Source: Xanthomonas bonasiae
GTDB taxonomy: Bacteria; Pseudomonadota; Gammaproteobacteria; Xanthomonadales; Xanthomonadaceae
Direction of reading: 5' to 3'
DNA length: 64,000 nucleotides
NCBI RefSeq assembly: GCF_017163705.1
Contig: NZ_JAFIWB010000022.1
Span: forward strand, 34,528-98,527
Under the pieces are notes generated by a model. The model did not search any database and was not told the origin of the DNA. It saw only the letters and a list, made by a program, of their open reading frames with translations. Shown in pieces: positions 1 to 11,334 of this stretch (position 1 is the first letter of the stretch; each line of letters opens with the position of its first letter). Position numbers and translations under genes: made by a program.

Positions 1-1
1 C

Positions 2-442
2 AACCTGAGCCTCAGCGCCAACTACAACAAGACCGAGATCCTGGAGGTCTCCGATCCCAACTTCCGGCGCGCCAGCCAGGGCCTGCTGACCGACGCCACC
101 CCGCGCACCAAGTACGTTCTCAGCGCCGACTGGACCCGCGCCGGCTGGAGCGTGCGTGGCGACGCCACCCGCTACGGCGCGGTCACCCGCCGCGGCGACA
201 ACGCCGACGGCAGCCAGGATCAGACCTTCGCCGCGCGCTGGCTGTTGAACGTGTCCACCAGCTACACCTGGCGCGACCTCACCTTCAGCGTGGGCGCGGA
301 CAACCTCACCAACCAGTACCCGACCCGGTCGGCACCGAACAACATCTACGAGGACCGCCCCAGCGGCCTGCAGTACTCGTCGCTGTCTCCGTTAGGCTTC
401 AACGGCCGCTACTGGTTCGGCCGGGTGAGCTACCGCTTCTAG
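2..442 (+). CDS. TonB-dependent receptor, C-terminal fragment (cut by window edge)
   Basis: The reading frame is open from the window edge to a TAG stop and gives 146 residues of the C-terminal part of an outer-membrane TonB-dependent receptor barrel. It contains alternating beta-strand sequence (LSLSANYNKTEI), the family-typical VGADNLTNQYP segment, and ends GRVSYRF with a terminal aromatic residue, the usual signal for the BAM complex. The layout closely matches the ends of the next two receptors, so this is the first visible member of a tandem paralogous set. The signal peptide and plug lie upstream of the window, and the ligand is not predictable. Confidence 0.9.
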   Translation, partial: NLSLSANYNKTEILEVSDPNFRRASQGLLTDATPRTKYVLSADWTRAGWSVRGDATRYGAVTRRGDNADGSQDQTFAARWLLNVSTSYTWRDLTFSVGADNLTNQYPTRSAPNNIYEDRPSGLQYSSLSPLGFNGRYWFGRVSYRF

Positions 443-688
443 GGCAACCTCCAGGCCAGCCTTACTGCCACACCCGGCACAGGCCGCTCCGCCGCAGGGC
501 GCGGGCGGCCTGCGCCATTGGGGCGAGCCGCCATTTCACTTAGAACCGAAAGGCATAAGAACATGCTGCGGCATGCTGCACTGCCGCGCGATTGTTAAAT
601 AATAATAACGATCCCTGGGGCAGGCCCGCATGGCCGGCGTCGCACAGCGACCGCCCCCTTTGCCGTTTCGGCATCCGCTGGAGTTTCC
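443..688 (+). promoter_or_regulatory. Intergenic region before the second TBDR, with a weak Fur-like A+T motif
   Basis: The gap holds an 8-bp inverted repeat (480-487 with 505-512, no T-run) just after the first receptor, so any termination there would not be the classic intrinsic type. At 595-613 an unusually A+T-rich stretch matches 12 of 19 positions of the classical Fur box. That is suggestive for a TonB receptor but too weak to assert iron control. A direct repeat of catgctgc lies at about 563-580. Confidence 0.35.
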
Positions 689-3079
689 ATGAACCGTCCG
701 TTGTCCCTGTTGGCGAGCGCCGTGCTCGCCGCCCTCGCCGCCCCTCCGGTGCTGGCGCAGACCACCACCACCACCGACACCCCGAGCACGCTCGACACCG
801 TCATCGTCACCGGCACCCGGGTCAGCGACCGCACCGTGGCCGAGTCGCAGTCGCCGATCGACATCATCAGCACCGAAGCGCTGCAGTCCACCGGCACCTC
901 CGAGCTGGCCACCGCGCTGTCGCGCGTGCTGCCCTCGCTGAACTTCCCGCGCCCGGCGCTGACCGACGGCACCAGCGGCATCCGCCCGGCGCAGCTGCGC
1001 GGGCTGTCGCCGGACCAGGTGCTGGTGCTGGTCAACGGCAAGCGCCGCCACACCTCCGCACAGATCAACGTCAACGGCAGCATCGGCCGCGGCGCCTCGG
1101 CGGTGGACATCAACGCGATCCCGATCGCGGCGATCGAGCGCGTGGAAGTGCTGCGCGACGGCGCCTCGGCGCAGTACGGCTCCGACGCCATCGCCGGGGT
1201 CATCAACATCGTGCTGAAGGGCTCGGGCAGCGGCGGCAGCCTGGCGATCGACCACGGCCAGTACTCGGCCGGCGACGGCGCCAAGTCGCAGCTCTCCGGC
1301 GATACCGGGGTCAGCTTCGGCGACGGACGCGGCAGCCTGCATGTGGCCGGGCAGATCAGTCAGCAGGACGAAACCAACCGCGCCGGTCCCTACCGGGGCA
1401 CCGCGCCGAACACCGGCAACTATCCGGGCATCGGCGAGACCACTTTCGTCTACGGCGACCCGCAGGTCGATGCGACCGCGGTCTCGGCCAACGGCGAGTT
1501 CCGTTTCAGCGACCGCGTCACCGGCTACGCCACCGCCATCGCCAGCAACCGCGACATCACCTCGTTCGCGTTCTACCGCTCGCGCAACCATAACGGGCAG
1601 AGCGCGCTGCTGGCGCAGACCTATCCCGACGGCTACGTGCCGGAGATCGAGCAGTACTCCAAGGACCGCTCGCTGGTGGCCGGACTCAAGGGAAGCACCG
1701 AAGGCGGCTTCGGCTGGGACGTGAGCTACAACTACGGCTACAACAAGATCGACTTCAACACCCGCAACAGCATCAACTACAGCCTCGGCACCGACAGCCC
1801 GAGCAGCTTCTACGACGGCGCGCTGGAGTACACCCAGAACATCGTCAATGCCGACTTCACCCAGCCGCTGGAATGGGGCCTGGCCTATCCGGTGACGCTG
1901 TCCTTCGGCGCCGAGTACCGCCAGGAGAAGTGGAACCAGTCGCCGGGCGAACTGGCCTCCTACACCGGCACCACCGGCGGCGCGCAGGGCTTCGCCGGCT
2001 TCTCGCCGGCCAACGCGGTGCATTCGGACCGCCACAACTACGCCGTCTACGCCGGGCTGGAAGCCGACTTCACCGACAAGTTCTCCGCCGGCCTCACCGG
2101 CCGCTACGAGGACTACTCGGATTTCGGCAGCAAGAGCTCGGGCAAGCTGTCGGCGCGCTACGCGTTCACCGACAAGGTGGCGCTGCGCGGCACCGTGGCC
2201 AGCGGCTTCCGCGCCCCGTCGCTGGCGCAGCAGCAATACCAGGCGGTGACCAGCAGCTACATCAACGGCAGCTTCTTCGAATCGGGCACCTTCCCGGTGG
2301 ACAGCGCCGTGGCCCAGGCGCTGGGCGCCGCGCCGCTGAAGGCGGAGACCTCGCTGTCCTACAGCCTAGGCCTGGTGCTGCAGCCGGTGGAGCGCCTGTA
2401 CGTGACCCTGGACGCGTACCAGATCAAGATCGACGACCGCATCCTGCTGTCCTCCAACCTCAACGACGCCGCCGTGCTCGCGCAGTTGCAGAGCCTGGGC
2501 TATTCCAACGTCACCAGTGTGCGCTACTTCGCCAACGCGGCCGACACCCGCACCCGCGGCGTCGACCTGGTCGGCACCTACACGATCCCGTTCGCGGCCA
2601 GCTCGCTCGACCTCACTGCCAGCTACGGCTACAGCAAGACCGAGATCACCCATGCGGTCGAACAGCCGCAGGCGCTGGTGGACATCGGCTCGACCCAGAC
2701 CATCCTGGGCCGCGACGAGATCGGGCGCCTGGAAGACAGCTTCCCGAAGGACAAGATCATCCTCAGCGGCACCTGGAAGCTGCAGCGCTGGGACTTCAAC
2801 CTGGCCGCCACCCGCTACGGCGATTTCACCGTACGCAACTCCGCCAGCGCCGCGCGCGACCAGACCTACGATGCGAGCTGGGTGGTGGACGCCTCGGCCA
2901 GCTTCAAGCCCGGCGACAACTGGACGCTGACCCTGGGCGCCGACAACCTGCTCGACCAGTACCCGGACAAGACCACCAACCTGGTCAACTCCACCTACGG
3001 CATGCTGCCCTACAGCAACTACTCGCCGTACGGATTCAACGGCGCCTACGTGTATGGGCGGATCAACTACCGCTGGTGA
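689..3079 (+). CDS. TonB-dependent outer-membrane receptor (tandem paralog 2)
   Basis: This encodes a 796-residue outer-membrane active-transport receptor. Residues 1-24 form a signal peptide ending VLAQ. A TonB-box-like LDTVIVTGTR lies near residues 35-44, followed by the plug domain (roughly 50-165; [18 protein letters not shown] and [19 protein letters not shown] are typical plug sequence) and a beta barrel ending YGRINYRW. The ATG at 689 follows a GGAG (679-682) at normal spacing. It is very similar along its whole length to the next gene and to the receptor at 38567. The substrate is unknown. It has no long N-terminal extension for anti-sigma signalling, so it looks like a transporter only. 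Confidence 0.95.
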   Translation: MNRPLSLLASAVLAALAAPPVLAQTTTTTDTPSTLDTVIVTGTRVSDRTVAESQSPIDIISTEALQSTGTSELATALSRVLPSLNFPRPALTDGTSGIRPAQLRGLSPDQVLVLVNGKRRHTSAQINVNGSIGRGASAVDINAIPIAAIERVEVLRDGASAQYGSDAIAGVINIVLKGSGSGGSLAIDHGQYSAGDGAKSQLSGDTGVSFGDGRGSLHVAGQISQQDETNRAGPYRGTAPNTGNYPGIGETTFVYGDPQVDATAVSANGEFRFSDRVTGYATAIASNRDITSFAFYRSRNHNGQSALLAQTYPDGYVPEIEQYSKDRSLVAGLKGSTEGGFGWDVSYNYGYNKIDFNTRNSINYSLGTDSPSSFYDGALEYTQNIVNADFTQPLEWGLAYPVTLSFGAEYRQEKWNQSPGELASYTGTTGGAQGFAGFSPANAVHSDRHNYAVYAGLEADFTDKFSAGLTGRYEDYSDFGSKSSGKLSARYAFTDKVALRGTVASGFRAPSLAQQQYQAVTSSYINGSFFESGTFPVDSAVAQALGAAPLKAETSLSYSLGLVLQPVERLYVTLDAYQIKIDDRILLSSNLNDAAVLAQLQSLGYSNVTSVRYFANAADTRTRGVDLVGTYTIPFAASSLDLTASYGYSKTEITHAVEQPQALVDIGSTQTILGRDEIGRLEDSFPKDKIILSGTWKLQRWDFNLAATRYGDFTVRNSASAARDQTYDASWVVDASASFKPGDNWTLTLGADNLLDQYPDKTTNLVNSTYGMLPYSNYSPYGFNGAYVYGRINYRW

Positions 3080-3131
3080 TCGCCACGGTCGCGTCGCCGC
3101 GTGCGGCGCGATCCGTGAACTGGACCACACC

Positions 3132-3165
3132 CGAAAGGCCCCGCAATGCGGGGCCTTTCGTTTTT
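3132..3165 (+). terminator. Rho-independent terminator after TBDR 2
   Basis: A perfect 13-bp stem (3132-3144 with 3148-3160) with a 3-nt loop is followed by five T residues at 3161-3165. It sits 53 bases after the receptor stop codon, so receptors 2 and 3 are probably separate transcripts despite being tandem paralogs. Confidence 0.9.
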
Positions 3166-3389
3166 GTCTACGACCTCGGCAAACGGCGGCATCGATTCTG
3201 CCGCAAGTGCCGCAGCGGTCGTTGCAAATGCAACCACGCGCGCGGGTTTAACAGAACATTGACACACCCGACATATGCCGGTAACCCATGGCCGCAGCCG
3301 CAACATTCGCCATAGGCGCAACACCCGGGAGGGGGTGATGGCGAATGCGGCGGCGCCGACTCTTCCCCCATCCTGGAGCCGTCCCGCCA
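3166..3389 (+). promoter_or_regulatory. Promoter region of TBDR 3
   Basis: This interval between the terminator and the next start holds a TTGACA at 3259-3264, a perfect -35 hexamer, but only a poor -10 candidate (TAACCC, about 17 bases on). No Fur-box-like or other clear palindromic operator was seen. No gene is supported here. Confidence 0.3.
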
Positions 3390-5777
<2,388 letters not shown>

Positions 5778-5820
5778 TGCGCGCGCGGCGGTGACCGATG
5801 CGGCACTCGCCGCCAGACAG

Positions 5821-5848
5821 GAAAAGCCCCGGTTCGCCGGGGCTTTTC
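5821..5848 (+). terminator. Rho-independent terminator after TBDR 3
   Basis: AAAAGCCCCGG and CCGGGGCTTTT pair perfectly around a TTCG tetraloop (5822-5847), with the U-tract forming part of the stem. It begins 44 bases after the receptor stop and could act in both directions. Confidence 0.9.
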
Positions 5849-5881
5849 TAGGGTGAGCCACGCGCAGGCCGGCGATCGCTG

Positions 5882-5973
5882 GTTAATCGGGACGCGACGT
5901 CTACCGATTAACGTTACCGGGTAGCACGAATCAAGAACTGCAGGAAGTTACTTCTGTAGACAATCAGACAATC
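5882..5973. promoter_or_regulatory. Operator-like repeats upstream of the small secreted protein
   Basis: Three sites stand out in a relatively A+T-rich gap. GTTAATCGG at 5882-5890 and CCGATTAAC at 5904-5912 form a perfect 9-bp inverted repeat with a 13-base spacer. GAAGTTACTTC at 5944-5954 is a perfect odd palindrome. AGACAATC is repeated directly at 5958-5965 and 5966-5973. Such symmetry in non-coding DNA upstream of a gene suggests transcription-factor sites, but I cannot name the regulator. The rest of the 5849-6108 gap holds no gene. Confidence 0.4.
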
Positions 5974-6108
5974 CCCAAACTATCAACGGCATATCGCTGC
6001 ACGCCGTGTATCTACCGCATATTTGTCAACAGCTGGCCTCTGCGACTCGCGTAAGGTGGAATCGCCTGAACGGCAGGCGATAGACCCTTAGCAGGGGAAG
6101 GAAAAGCT

Positions 6109-6543
6109 ATGGAATGGAATATTTCGAAAATCGCGGCGCTGGCGTCGGGCGTGTTGCTGTGCTCGGCGTTTGCCACGGCCGCTCATGCGCAGACCTGCTG
6201 CCCCACCGGCGGCGGTAGCCAGATCGCCCGCCAGGGCTTTGGCGAAAGCGCACCGGCCGCAACCGATCTGTCGGCCAATGCGACCGTGAGCATCTACCAG
6301 TTCGAGCGCAACGGGGTGACCTACCTGCAGATCAACGACGCGAATGGGCAGGTGCGTGGCGCGATCGGACGCATCGAAAACACCGCCTGGGTGACGCCGA
6401 TGGGCAAGGACGTGGATCGGGTCAGCATCGTCGATGCGCTGGACTACAGCCGCGGCACCGTGGTCTACGATGCGCGCTACTTCACCGTGCAGCGAGCCAG
6501 CACCACCAGCGGCGACGCGTGGACCGTCACCATCAAGAAGTGA
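6109..6543 (+). CDS. Small secreted protein of unknown function
   Basis: This encodes 144 residues with a convincing signal peptide (residues 1-27, ending AHA-Q), so it is periplasmic or secreted. The mature part starts with two adjacent cysteines (TCCPTGGG) and then a short beta-rich domain of about 100 residues without recognisable catalytic motifs. The start is supported by AGGGGAAGG at 6093-6101. The gene runs toward the MASE1 protein and its last 11 bases overlap that gene's 3' end. I do not recognise the family; small single-domain proteins of this kind are common near TonB receptors, but a functional link is only a guess. Confidence 0.75.
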   Translation: MEWNISKIAALASGVLLCSAFATAAHAQTCCPTGGGSQIARQGFGESAPAATDLSANATVSIYQFERNGVTYLQINDANGQVRGAIGRIENTAWVTPMGKDVDRVSIVDALDYSRGTVVYDARYFTVQRASTTSGDAWTVTIKK

Positions 6544-8050
6544 CGGGGCGCCGCTCCGACGGTTCGGAGACAAGGAAGCTCATCTTCAGCTCATGGCGGC
6601 GCCGGCAGGTGCCGTCATGGGCTTTCAGCCGGCTCGCCAGCTCCCACTCGATCTCGTCCACGCGCTTGTCCGCTGTTTTCCTGGCGACCAGCAGCTCCGG
6701 ATCGGCGGCGATCGTCACCACCAGGCCACGCCGGCCACGCGCTTTCCACACCCGCGCCGTGATCCGATGGCGGCTGCCGCTGGGCAGCACCTCCATCGCA
6801 TTGAGCACGCAGCGGTACGCCGCCAGTTGCAGGCCGATCGACAACTGCCGCGATTCGCCGCGCAGCCGCGTCTCCACCTCGGTGTCGCAGGCATTGGCGA
6901 AGGCGATGGAACTCAGTGCGCCGTAGAGTCCATGGGTCTCGATGTCCAGCGGATACAGCGCGGCGACGTAGTCGTCCATCAACTGCGCCTGGATCACCCC
7001 GGTACGGTTCATCTCCATGGCCGCAGCGTAGTGGCCGCGCTCCTTCAGCGAAGAGGCGATGTCGCGGCGCAGCTTGTTGAGGTGGGTATGGATATCGGTG
7101 TACTCGATCACCCGGTTGCGCAGCGTGCGCTCGGCCGACATGTAGCTGGCCTGCGCCACCTGCAGCGCCTGCTGCTCGGCATAGCCGAAGTGCCGCGCCT
7201 GGCGGAACGCGCTGGAAATCTTCGAGCCGAGCACGAACAGCAGGGTCGCCGCGACCGCGATCAGCATCTGCACATCGAATCCCTGCTGATCGTAGGCGCC
7301 CGGGTAATTCACCCGCGGCAGCGACATTGCAACGGCCAGGTTGGCCAGCACCACGCCGACCGCCGAGCCGCGCCAGCCGTAGGACAGGGTGAGCCAGGCG
7401 CCCGGCACCAACAGCGCCAGCAGCACGACCTGGTGCATCAGGCCCGAGGTCTGCATGGCCAGCACGAAGATGCCCGCCACCGCCAGGACCGCGATCGCGG
7501 AGTCGCGCAACAGCTTGCTGGGCATGAATTTATCGGTCTTGCGACGCAGCCAGAGCAATGCCGGCAGGAAGAACATCAGAATGCCGAGGTAGCTACCGAT
7601 CCAGTACCTGACGCTGGTTTCCAGGGTGATGAAGGCGGCCGGTCCGTCCAACATCGCGTTGACCGCCTTGTTGACCAGCAGGCCCCACAGCGCCAGGCCA
7701 ACCGTGAGCAAAGGCAACCAGCGCTGCACCGCCGACGCGCCGGGAAAGCGGCTGCGGAAAGCCCACGGCAGCAACGCGAACAGCGGCGCCGCCAGGAACG
7801 GACTCAGATACGCCCACAGCTCACTGACCCCGTCGTGGTTGGCCATCGGCAAGCGCATCGTCAGCAAGGCGGCGGCATCGCCCAGGAACACGTAGGGCCA
7901 CAGCCGGTAAGGCAGGAACAGCAACGCCGCCGCGCGCAAGCCGGCCGGCAGGAACCATTGGTCCACCGACCAGCGCCACACGAACATGTAGAGCGCGCAA
8001 TAGACCGCGCTCAGGAGGATGCCGCCAGCGAATTTTTTCAGTGTAGCCAT
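6533..8050 (-). CDS. MASE1-type integral membrane sensor with degenerate histidine-kinase-like C-terminus
   Basis: This encodes 505 residues from the ATG at 8050, which follows AAGGTGG at good spacing; the frame stays open further upstream but without a membrane-protein-like N-terminus. About eight hydrophobic segments fill residues 5-300 and resemble the MASE1 sensor module (GWRGSAVGVVLANLAVA is characteristic). A coiled, soluble region of about 200 residues follows. It loosely resembles a UhpB-type kinase core: a HisKA_3-like helix and a YRCVLNAMEVL stretch where an N-box would lie. I see no G-box and no clear phosphoacceptor motif, so it may be a non-enzymatic sensor. No response regulator is adjacent. 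Confidence 0.7.
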   Translation of the reverse strand: MATLKKFAGGILLSAVYCALYMFVWRWSVDQWFLPAGLRAAALLFLPYRLWPYVFLGDAAALLTMRLPMANHDGVSELWAYLSPFLAAPLFALLPWAFRSRFPGASAVQRWLPLLTVGLALWGLLVNKAVNAMLDGPAAFITLETSVRYWIGSYLGILMFFLPALLWLRRKTDKFMPSKLLRDSAIAVLAVAGIFVLAMQTSGLMHQVVLLALLVPGAWLTLSYGWRGSAVGVVLANLAVAMSLPRVNYPGAYDQQGFDVQMLIAVAATLLFVLGSKISSAFRQARHFGYAEQQALQVAQASYMSAERTLRNRVIEYTDIHTHLNKLRRDIASSLKERGHYAAAMEMNRTGVIQAQLMDDYVAALYPLDIETHGLYGALSSIAFANACDTEVETRLRGESRQLSIGLQLAAYRCVLNAMEVLPSGSRHRITARVWKARGRRGLVVTIAADPELLVARKTADKRVDEIEWELASRLKAHDGTCRRRHELKMSFLVSEPSERRPVTS

Positions 8051-8710
8051 GCCACCTTGATCCTTGGCAGGATGCCCAATTGGCGCAAACATACAGCACG
8101 GCGCAAGCGCGCACAGTAGACAGTTTGCGCAGCGCAATACGGCGGCAACGCCTTGCGCGGCGGGGGTTTGCGGGGATTTCGGAGAGGCTGGGACCGGCAT
8201 CTCATTCGGCATGGTCCCAGACCGGCGCAATTTTGCCGGTTTCGCGTATCACGCGTCCGTGAGAGTGCCGCCGCCATTGGGCTGCGACGTATGCGGCGAG
8301 CGCTGCATCGGCGCGGCGGCGGCGATTGTCGGCATTTTGTCGGAGCGGCGCGGCTTGACTAGAATCGGACGGAGCGGCCGGCACTCGGCAGCGGCGGCGG
8401 AACGCGGGGAAATGGGAACGCGACGCATGTCTTGCCGAAGCGCCCGACCCGACCCTGCCCTGGCACTCCGCATCGCTCTCGTGCAGCGCGGAGCGTGTCG
8501 GCTACCGGCCTCCGGCACGGCCGGGCGGCGACAGCGTCGCTCGGCAACCCGAAGCGGCCCGGTGGTGCGCAAGCAGGCGTTGCACGCCGCGGATCCGGCC
8601 CCCGGCCACGAAGCGCCCGACAAGCATCGCCGCGCATGAGGCCGGCACCCTGATTTGCCGATAAAAGCCGCATCGGCCACACTCCTTGCAATCTTGTTCC
8701 GCGAATCTGC
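8051..8710. other. 660-bp intergenic region without a supportable gene
   Basis: The region is very GC-rich and has only overlapping random frames in all directions. I found no signal peptide, conserved motif, terminator or RNA gene. It separates two divergently transcribed genes (MASE1 protein leftwards, antiporter rightwards), so both promoters should lie here. No convincing -35/-10 pair was seen. Confidence 0.5.
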
Positions 8711-10390
8711 ATGCATCACGACACCAGTCTCATCGACATCATCGCGGTCGGGCTCGCCCTCGCCTTCGTCCTCGGCGCCCTCGCCCACCGCATCAAGCTC
8801 TCGCCGCTGGTCGGCTATCTGGTGGCCGGCATCTGCGTCGGTCCGTTCACTCCCGGCTTCGTCGCGGACCAGGCGCTGGCCAACCAGCTGTCGGAACTGG
8901 GGGTGATGCTGCTGATGTTCGGCGTCGGCCTGCATTTCTCGCTCGAAGACCTGATGGAAGTGAAATGGATCGCGATCCCCGGCGCGCTGGCGCAGATCGC
9001 GGTCGCCACCCTGCTCGGCTGGGGCCTGGCCTGGAGCATGGGCTGGCCGACCCTGCACGGGCTGGTGTTCGGCCTGGCGCTGTCGGTGGCCAGCACCGTG
9101 GTGCTGCTGCGCGCGATGGAGGAACGGCGCCTGCTGGAAACCCTGCGCGGGCGCATCGCGGTGGGCTGGCTGATCGTCGAAGATCTGGTGATGGTGCTGG
9201 CGCTGGTGCTGCTGCCGGCATTGGCCGACGCGCTCGGCGGCAAGGGCGCCGGCACCGGCGCGATCCTCGGTGCGCTGGGCATCACCCTGCTGAAGATGGC
9301 CGCGTTCGTGGTGGTAATGCTGGTGGTCGGCCGCCGCGCGATCCCGTGGGTGCTGGAGAAGGTCGCCGCGACCGGCTCGCGCGAGCTGTTCACGCTGTCG
9401 GTGCTGGCGATCGCGCTGGGCGTGGCGTTCGGCTCGGCGACCCTGTTCGGGGTGTCGTTCGCGCTCGGCGCGTTCTTCGCCGGCATGCTGCTGAAGGAAT
9501 CGGAGCTCAGCCACAAGGCGGCCAACGATTCGCTGCCGCTGCGCGATGCGTTCGCGGTGCTGTTCTTCGTCTCGGTCGGCATGCTGTTCGACCCGCACAT
9601 TCTGCTCGAGCATCCGTGGCAGGTGCTGGCCACGTTCCTGACCATCACCGTCGGCAAGTCGCTGGCCGCATTCGTGATCGTGCGCGCGTTCGGCCACCCC
9701 ACCGGCATCGCCCTGACCATCTCCACCAGCCTGGCGCAGATCGGCGAGTTCTCCTTCATCCTGGCCGGGCTCGGCGTCAGCCTGGCGATCCTGCCCGAGA
9801 CCGGGCGCGACCTGATCCTGGCCGGCGCACTGCTGTCGATCATCGCCAACCCGCTGCTGTTCACCTGGCTGGACCGCTGGCAGGCCAGGCAGGCGGTGGA
9901 TGCGCCGGTGACGGTGGAAGCGGAACTGCCGCCGGGGCCGTCGCTGGACCTGGTCGACCACGCCATCGTGATCGGCTACGGCCGGGTCGGCAGCACGCTG
10001 GCAGCGGTCCTGCGCGAGCGCGGGGTGCCGGTGCTGGTGATCGACGACAACCGCGAGCACGTGGAACGCGCGCATGCCGACGGCATCCCCGGCATCCGCG
10101 GCAGCGCCGCTGCCGACCGGGTGCTGGCCGAGGCGCATCCGGAAAAAGCCAAGATCGCGATCCTGGCGATCCCGCAGCCGCTGGAAGCCGGCGAGGCGCT
10201 GGCCAAGCTGCGCGCGCTGAATCCCGGACTGACCCTGCTGGCCCGCGCGCACAGCGATGCCGAGGTCAAGCACCTGCTCGAGCACGGCGCCGACGGCACG
10301 GTAATGGCCGAGCGCGAGCTGGCCTATTCGCTGGCCGAGATGGTGATGGCGACGCCGCCGTACCGCGCCATGCGGGCCGTGCCGGGCTGA
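8711..10390 (+). CDS. ybaL: YbaL/Kef-family monovalent cation:proton antiporter
   Basis: This encodes a 559-residue inner-membrane CPA2-family antiporter predicted to exchange K+ (or Na+) for protons. The first roughly 390 residues are about a dozen transmembrane helices with family sequence such as LSPLVGYLVAGICVGPFTPG and FFVSVGMLFDP. A RCK/TrkA-N nucleotide-binding domain follows from about residue 415, with the Rossmann motif GYGRVGS near 422 and a terminal AYSLAEMVMATPPYR. It lacks a C-terminal TrkA-C domain, as usual for YbaL. The ATG at 8711 gives a normal N-terminus, but no strong ribosome site precedes it. It is probably monocistronic: the siderophore locus starts about 190 bases later behind its own Fur box. 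Confidence 0.9.
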   Translation: MHHDTSLIDIIAVGLALAFVLGALAHRIKLSPLVGYLVAGICVGPFTPGFVADQALANQLSELGVMLLMFGVGLHFSLEDLMEVKWIAIPGALAQIAVATLLGWGLAWSMGWPTLHGLVFGLALSVASTVVLLRAMEERRLLETLRGRIAVGWLIVEDLVMVLALVLLPALADALGGKGAGTGAILGALGITLLKMAAFVVVMLVVGRRAIPWVLEKVAATGSRELFTLSVLAIALGVAFGSATLFGVSFALGAFFAGMLLKESELSHKAANDSLPLRDAFAVLFFVSVGMLFDPHILLEHPWQVLATFLTITVGKSLAAFVIVRAFGHPTGIALTISTSLAQIGEFSFILAGLGVSLAILPETGRDLILAGALLSIIANPLLFTWLDRWQARQAVDAPVTVEAELPPGPSLDLVDHAIVIGYGRVGSTLAAVLRERGVPVLVIDDNREHVERAHADGIPGIRGSAAADRVLAEAHPEKAKIAILAIPQPLEAGEALAKLRALNPGLTLLARAHSDAEVKHLLEHGADGTVMAERELAYSLAEMVMATPPYRAMRAVPG

Positions 10391-10509
10391 GGCTTGCGCG
10401 GCGTCCGTTCGTAGAAGTCCGCGTCACCGGCGCAAGCGCGCTGCATCCCTGCATAGGTGCCGGCGCGCACAAAAAGCGTCTACACGAATGCAGCGGCCGC
10501 CACCGAAAC

Positions 10510-10528
10510 CTACTTGATAACCATTATC
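10510..10528. promoter_or_regulatory. Putative Fur box controlling the siderophore locus
   Basis: The 19 bases match the classical Fur consensus at 13 positions, and the right-hand 13 bases (GATAACCATTATC, 10516-10528) differ by a single base. It lies immediately before the first gene of a siderophore operon, which is where a Fur operator is expected. This predicts repression in iron-replete cells. Confidence 0.75.
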
Positions 10529-10577
10529 GTTTAGGCCAGGATTGCAGCCCCTTCCCCAGCCCCGCTCGCCCTCCCCC

Positions 10578-11309
10578 ATGGCTTGCAAGATCGGGTTGCT
10601 CAATTCGGTGCCCAGCCCGTTGCTGTGCGAGATGTTCGGCCACCTTGGCTACGACTTCGCGGTGCTCGACCTGGAGCACGTGCTGCGCTCGCCGGCCGAG
10701 CTGGAACATGCGATCCGCGCCTGCGAACTGGGCGGCTGCGAAGCCTGGGTGCGGGTGCCCGAGGTCGACGCCAAGCTGATCGGCCGGGTGCTCGACGCCG
10801 GCGCGCGCGGCGTGGTGCTGGCCGGGCTGGACAGCGCCGAGCAGGCCGAGCGCGCGGTCGCCGCCGCGCACTTCCCGCCGCGCGGCCGGCGCGGCATCAG
10901 CGGCGGCCGCGTCACCGGCTTCGGCAGCGTCGCGCTGGCCGACTACATCGAACGCACCCGGCACACCCTGCGCGTGGTGCCGATGATTGAAAGCGCCGCC
11001 GGCGTGCGCGCCCTGCCGCAGATCCTGCAGGTGCCGGGCGTGTCGCTGGTGATGGAAGGCGCGCTCGACCTGGCGCTGGACCTGGGCGTCGGCCCGCAGC
11101 CGACCCATCCGCAGGTGTGGGCGCAGCTGCTGGCGATCGCCGCGGCCTGCGGCGACGCCGGTATCCCGTTCTGTCCCAATCCGCGCGACGCGGCGCAACG
11201 CCGGCACTGGCTGGCGCAGGCGGACCTGCAGTGGCTGTTCGCCGGCGAAGACCGCGCGCTCCTGCAATCCGCGCTGCGCCAGCACGCCGCCGAGCTGCGC
11301 GCGCATTGA
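10578..11309 (+). CDS. HpcH/HpaI-family aldolase, first gene of the xanthoferrin-type locus
   Basis: This encodes 243 residues of a class II (divalent-metal) pyruvate-type aldolase. The fold is recognisable from KIGLLNSVPSPLLCEMFG (the family's I-G-x-x-x-x-S-P start), VLDLEH with the catalytic His, RVPEVD, GARGVVLAG and VVPMIES with the metal-binding Glu. An in-frame TTG at 10542 would add 12 low-complexity residues; neither start has a good ribosome site. The gene is first after the Fur box and 25 bases before the receptor. The role is inferred: it may supply or recycle a keto-acid or citrate-derived building block for a vibrioferrin-like carboxylate siderophore. It is not a core NIS enzyme. 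Confidence 0.85.
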   Translation: MACKIGLLNSVPSPLLCEMFGHLGYDFAVLDLEHVLRSPAELEHAIRACELGGCEAWVRVPEVDAKLIGRVLDAGARGVVLAGLDSAEQAERAVAAAHFPPRGRRGISGGRVTGFGSVALADYIERTRHTLRVVPMIESAAGVRALPQILQVPGVSLVMEGALDLALDLGVGPQPTHPQVWAQLLAIAAACGDAGIPFCPNPRDAAQRRHWLAQADLQWLFAGEDRALLQSALRQHAAELRAH

Positions 11310-11334
11310 TCCTTCGTTCTCCGGAGTCGTCGCC

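Noticed and set aside
536..2236. Long open frame on the minus strand across the second TBDR, and similar ones at 3168-5861 and 38546-41110
   Set aside because: Low-complexity V/A/G/R-rich translations antisense to clear TonB receptors; these are typical GC-rich shadow frames without domains or ribosome sites.
8064..8639. 191-codon frame in the intergenic region before ybaL
   Set aside because: Arg/Ala/Cys-rich composition, no ribosome site or motif, and overlapped by equally long frames on both strands.
8249..10285. 678-codon minus-strand frame opposite ybaL
   Set aside because: The translation is rich in Q/R/H/D repeats, has no recognisable domain, and lies antisense to a confidently identified antiporter.
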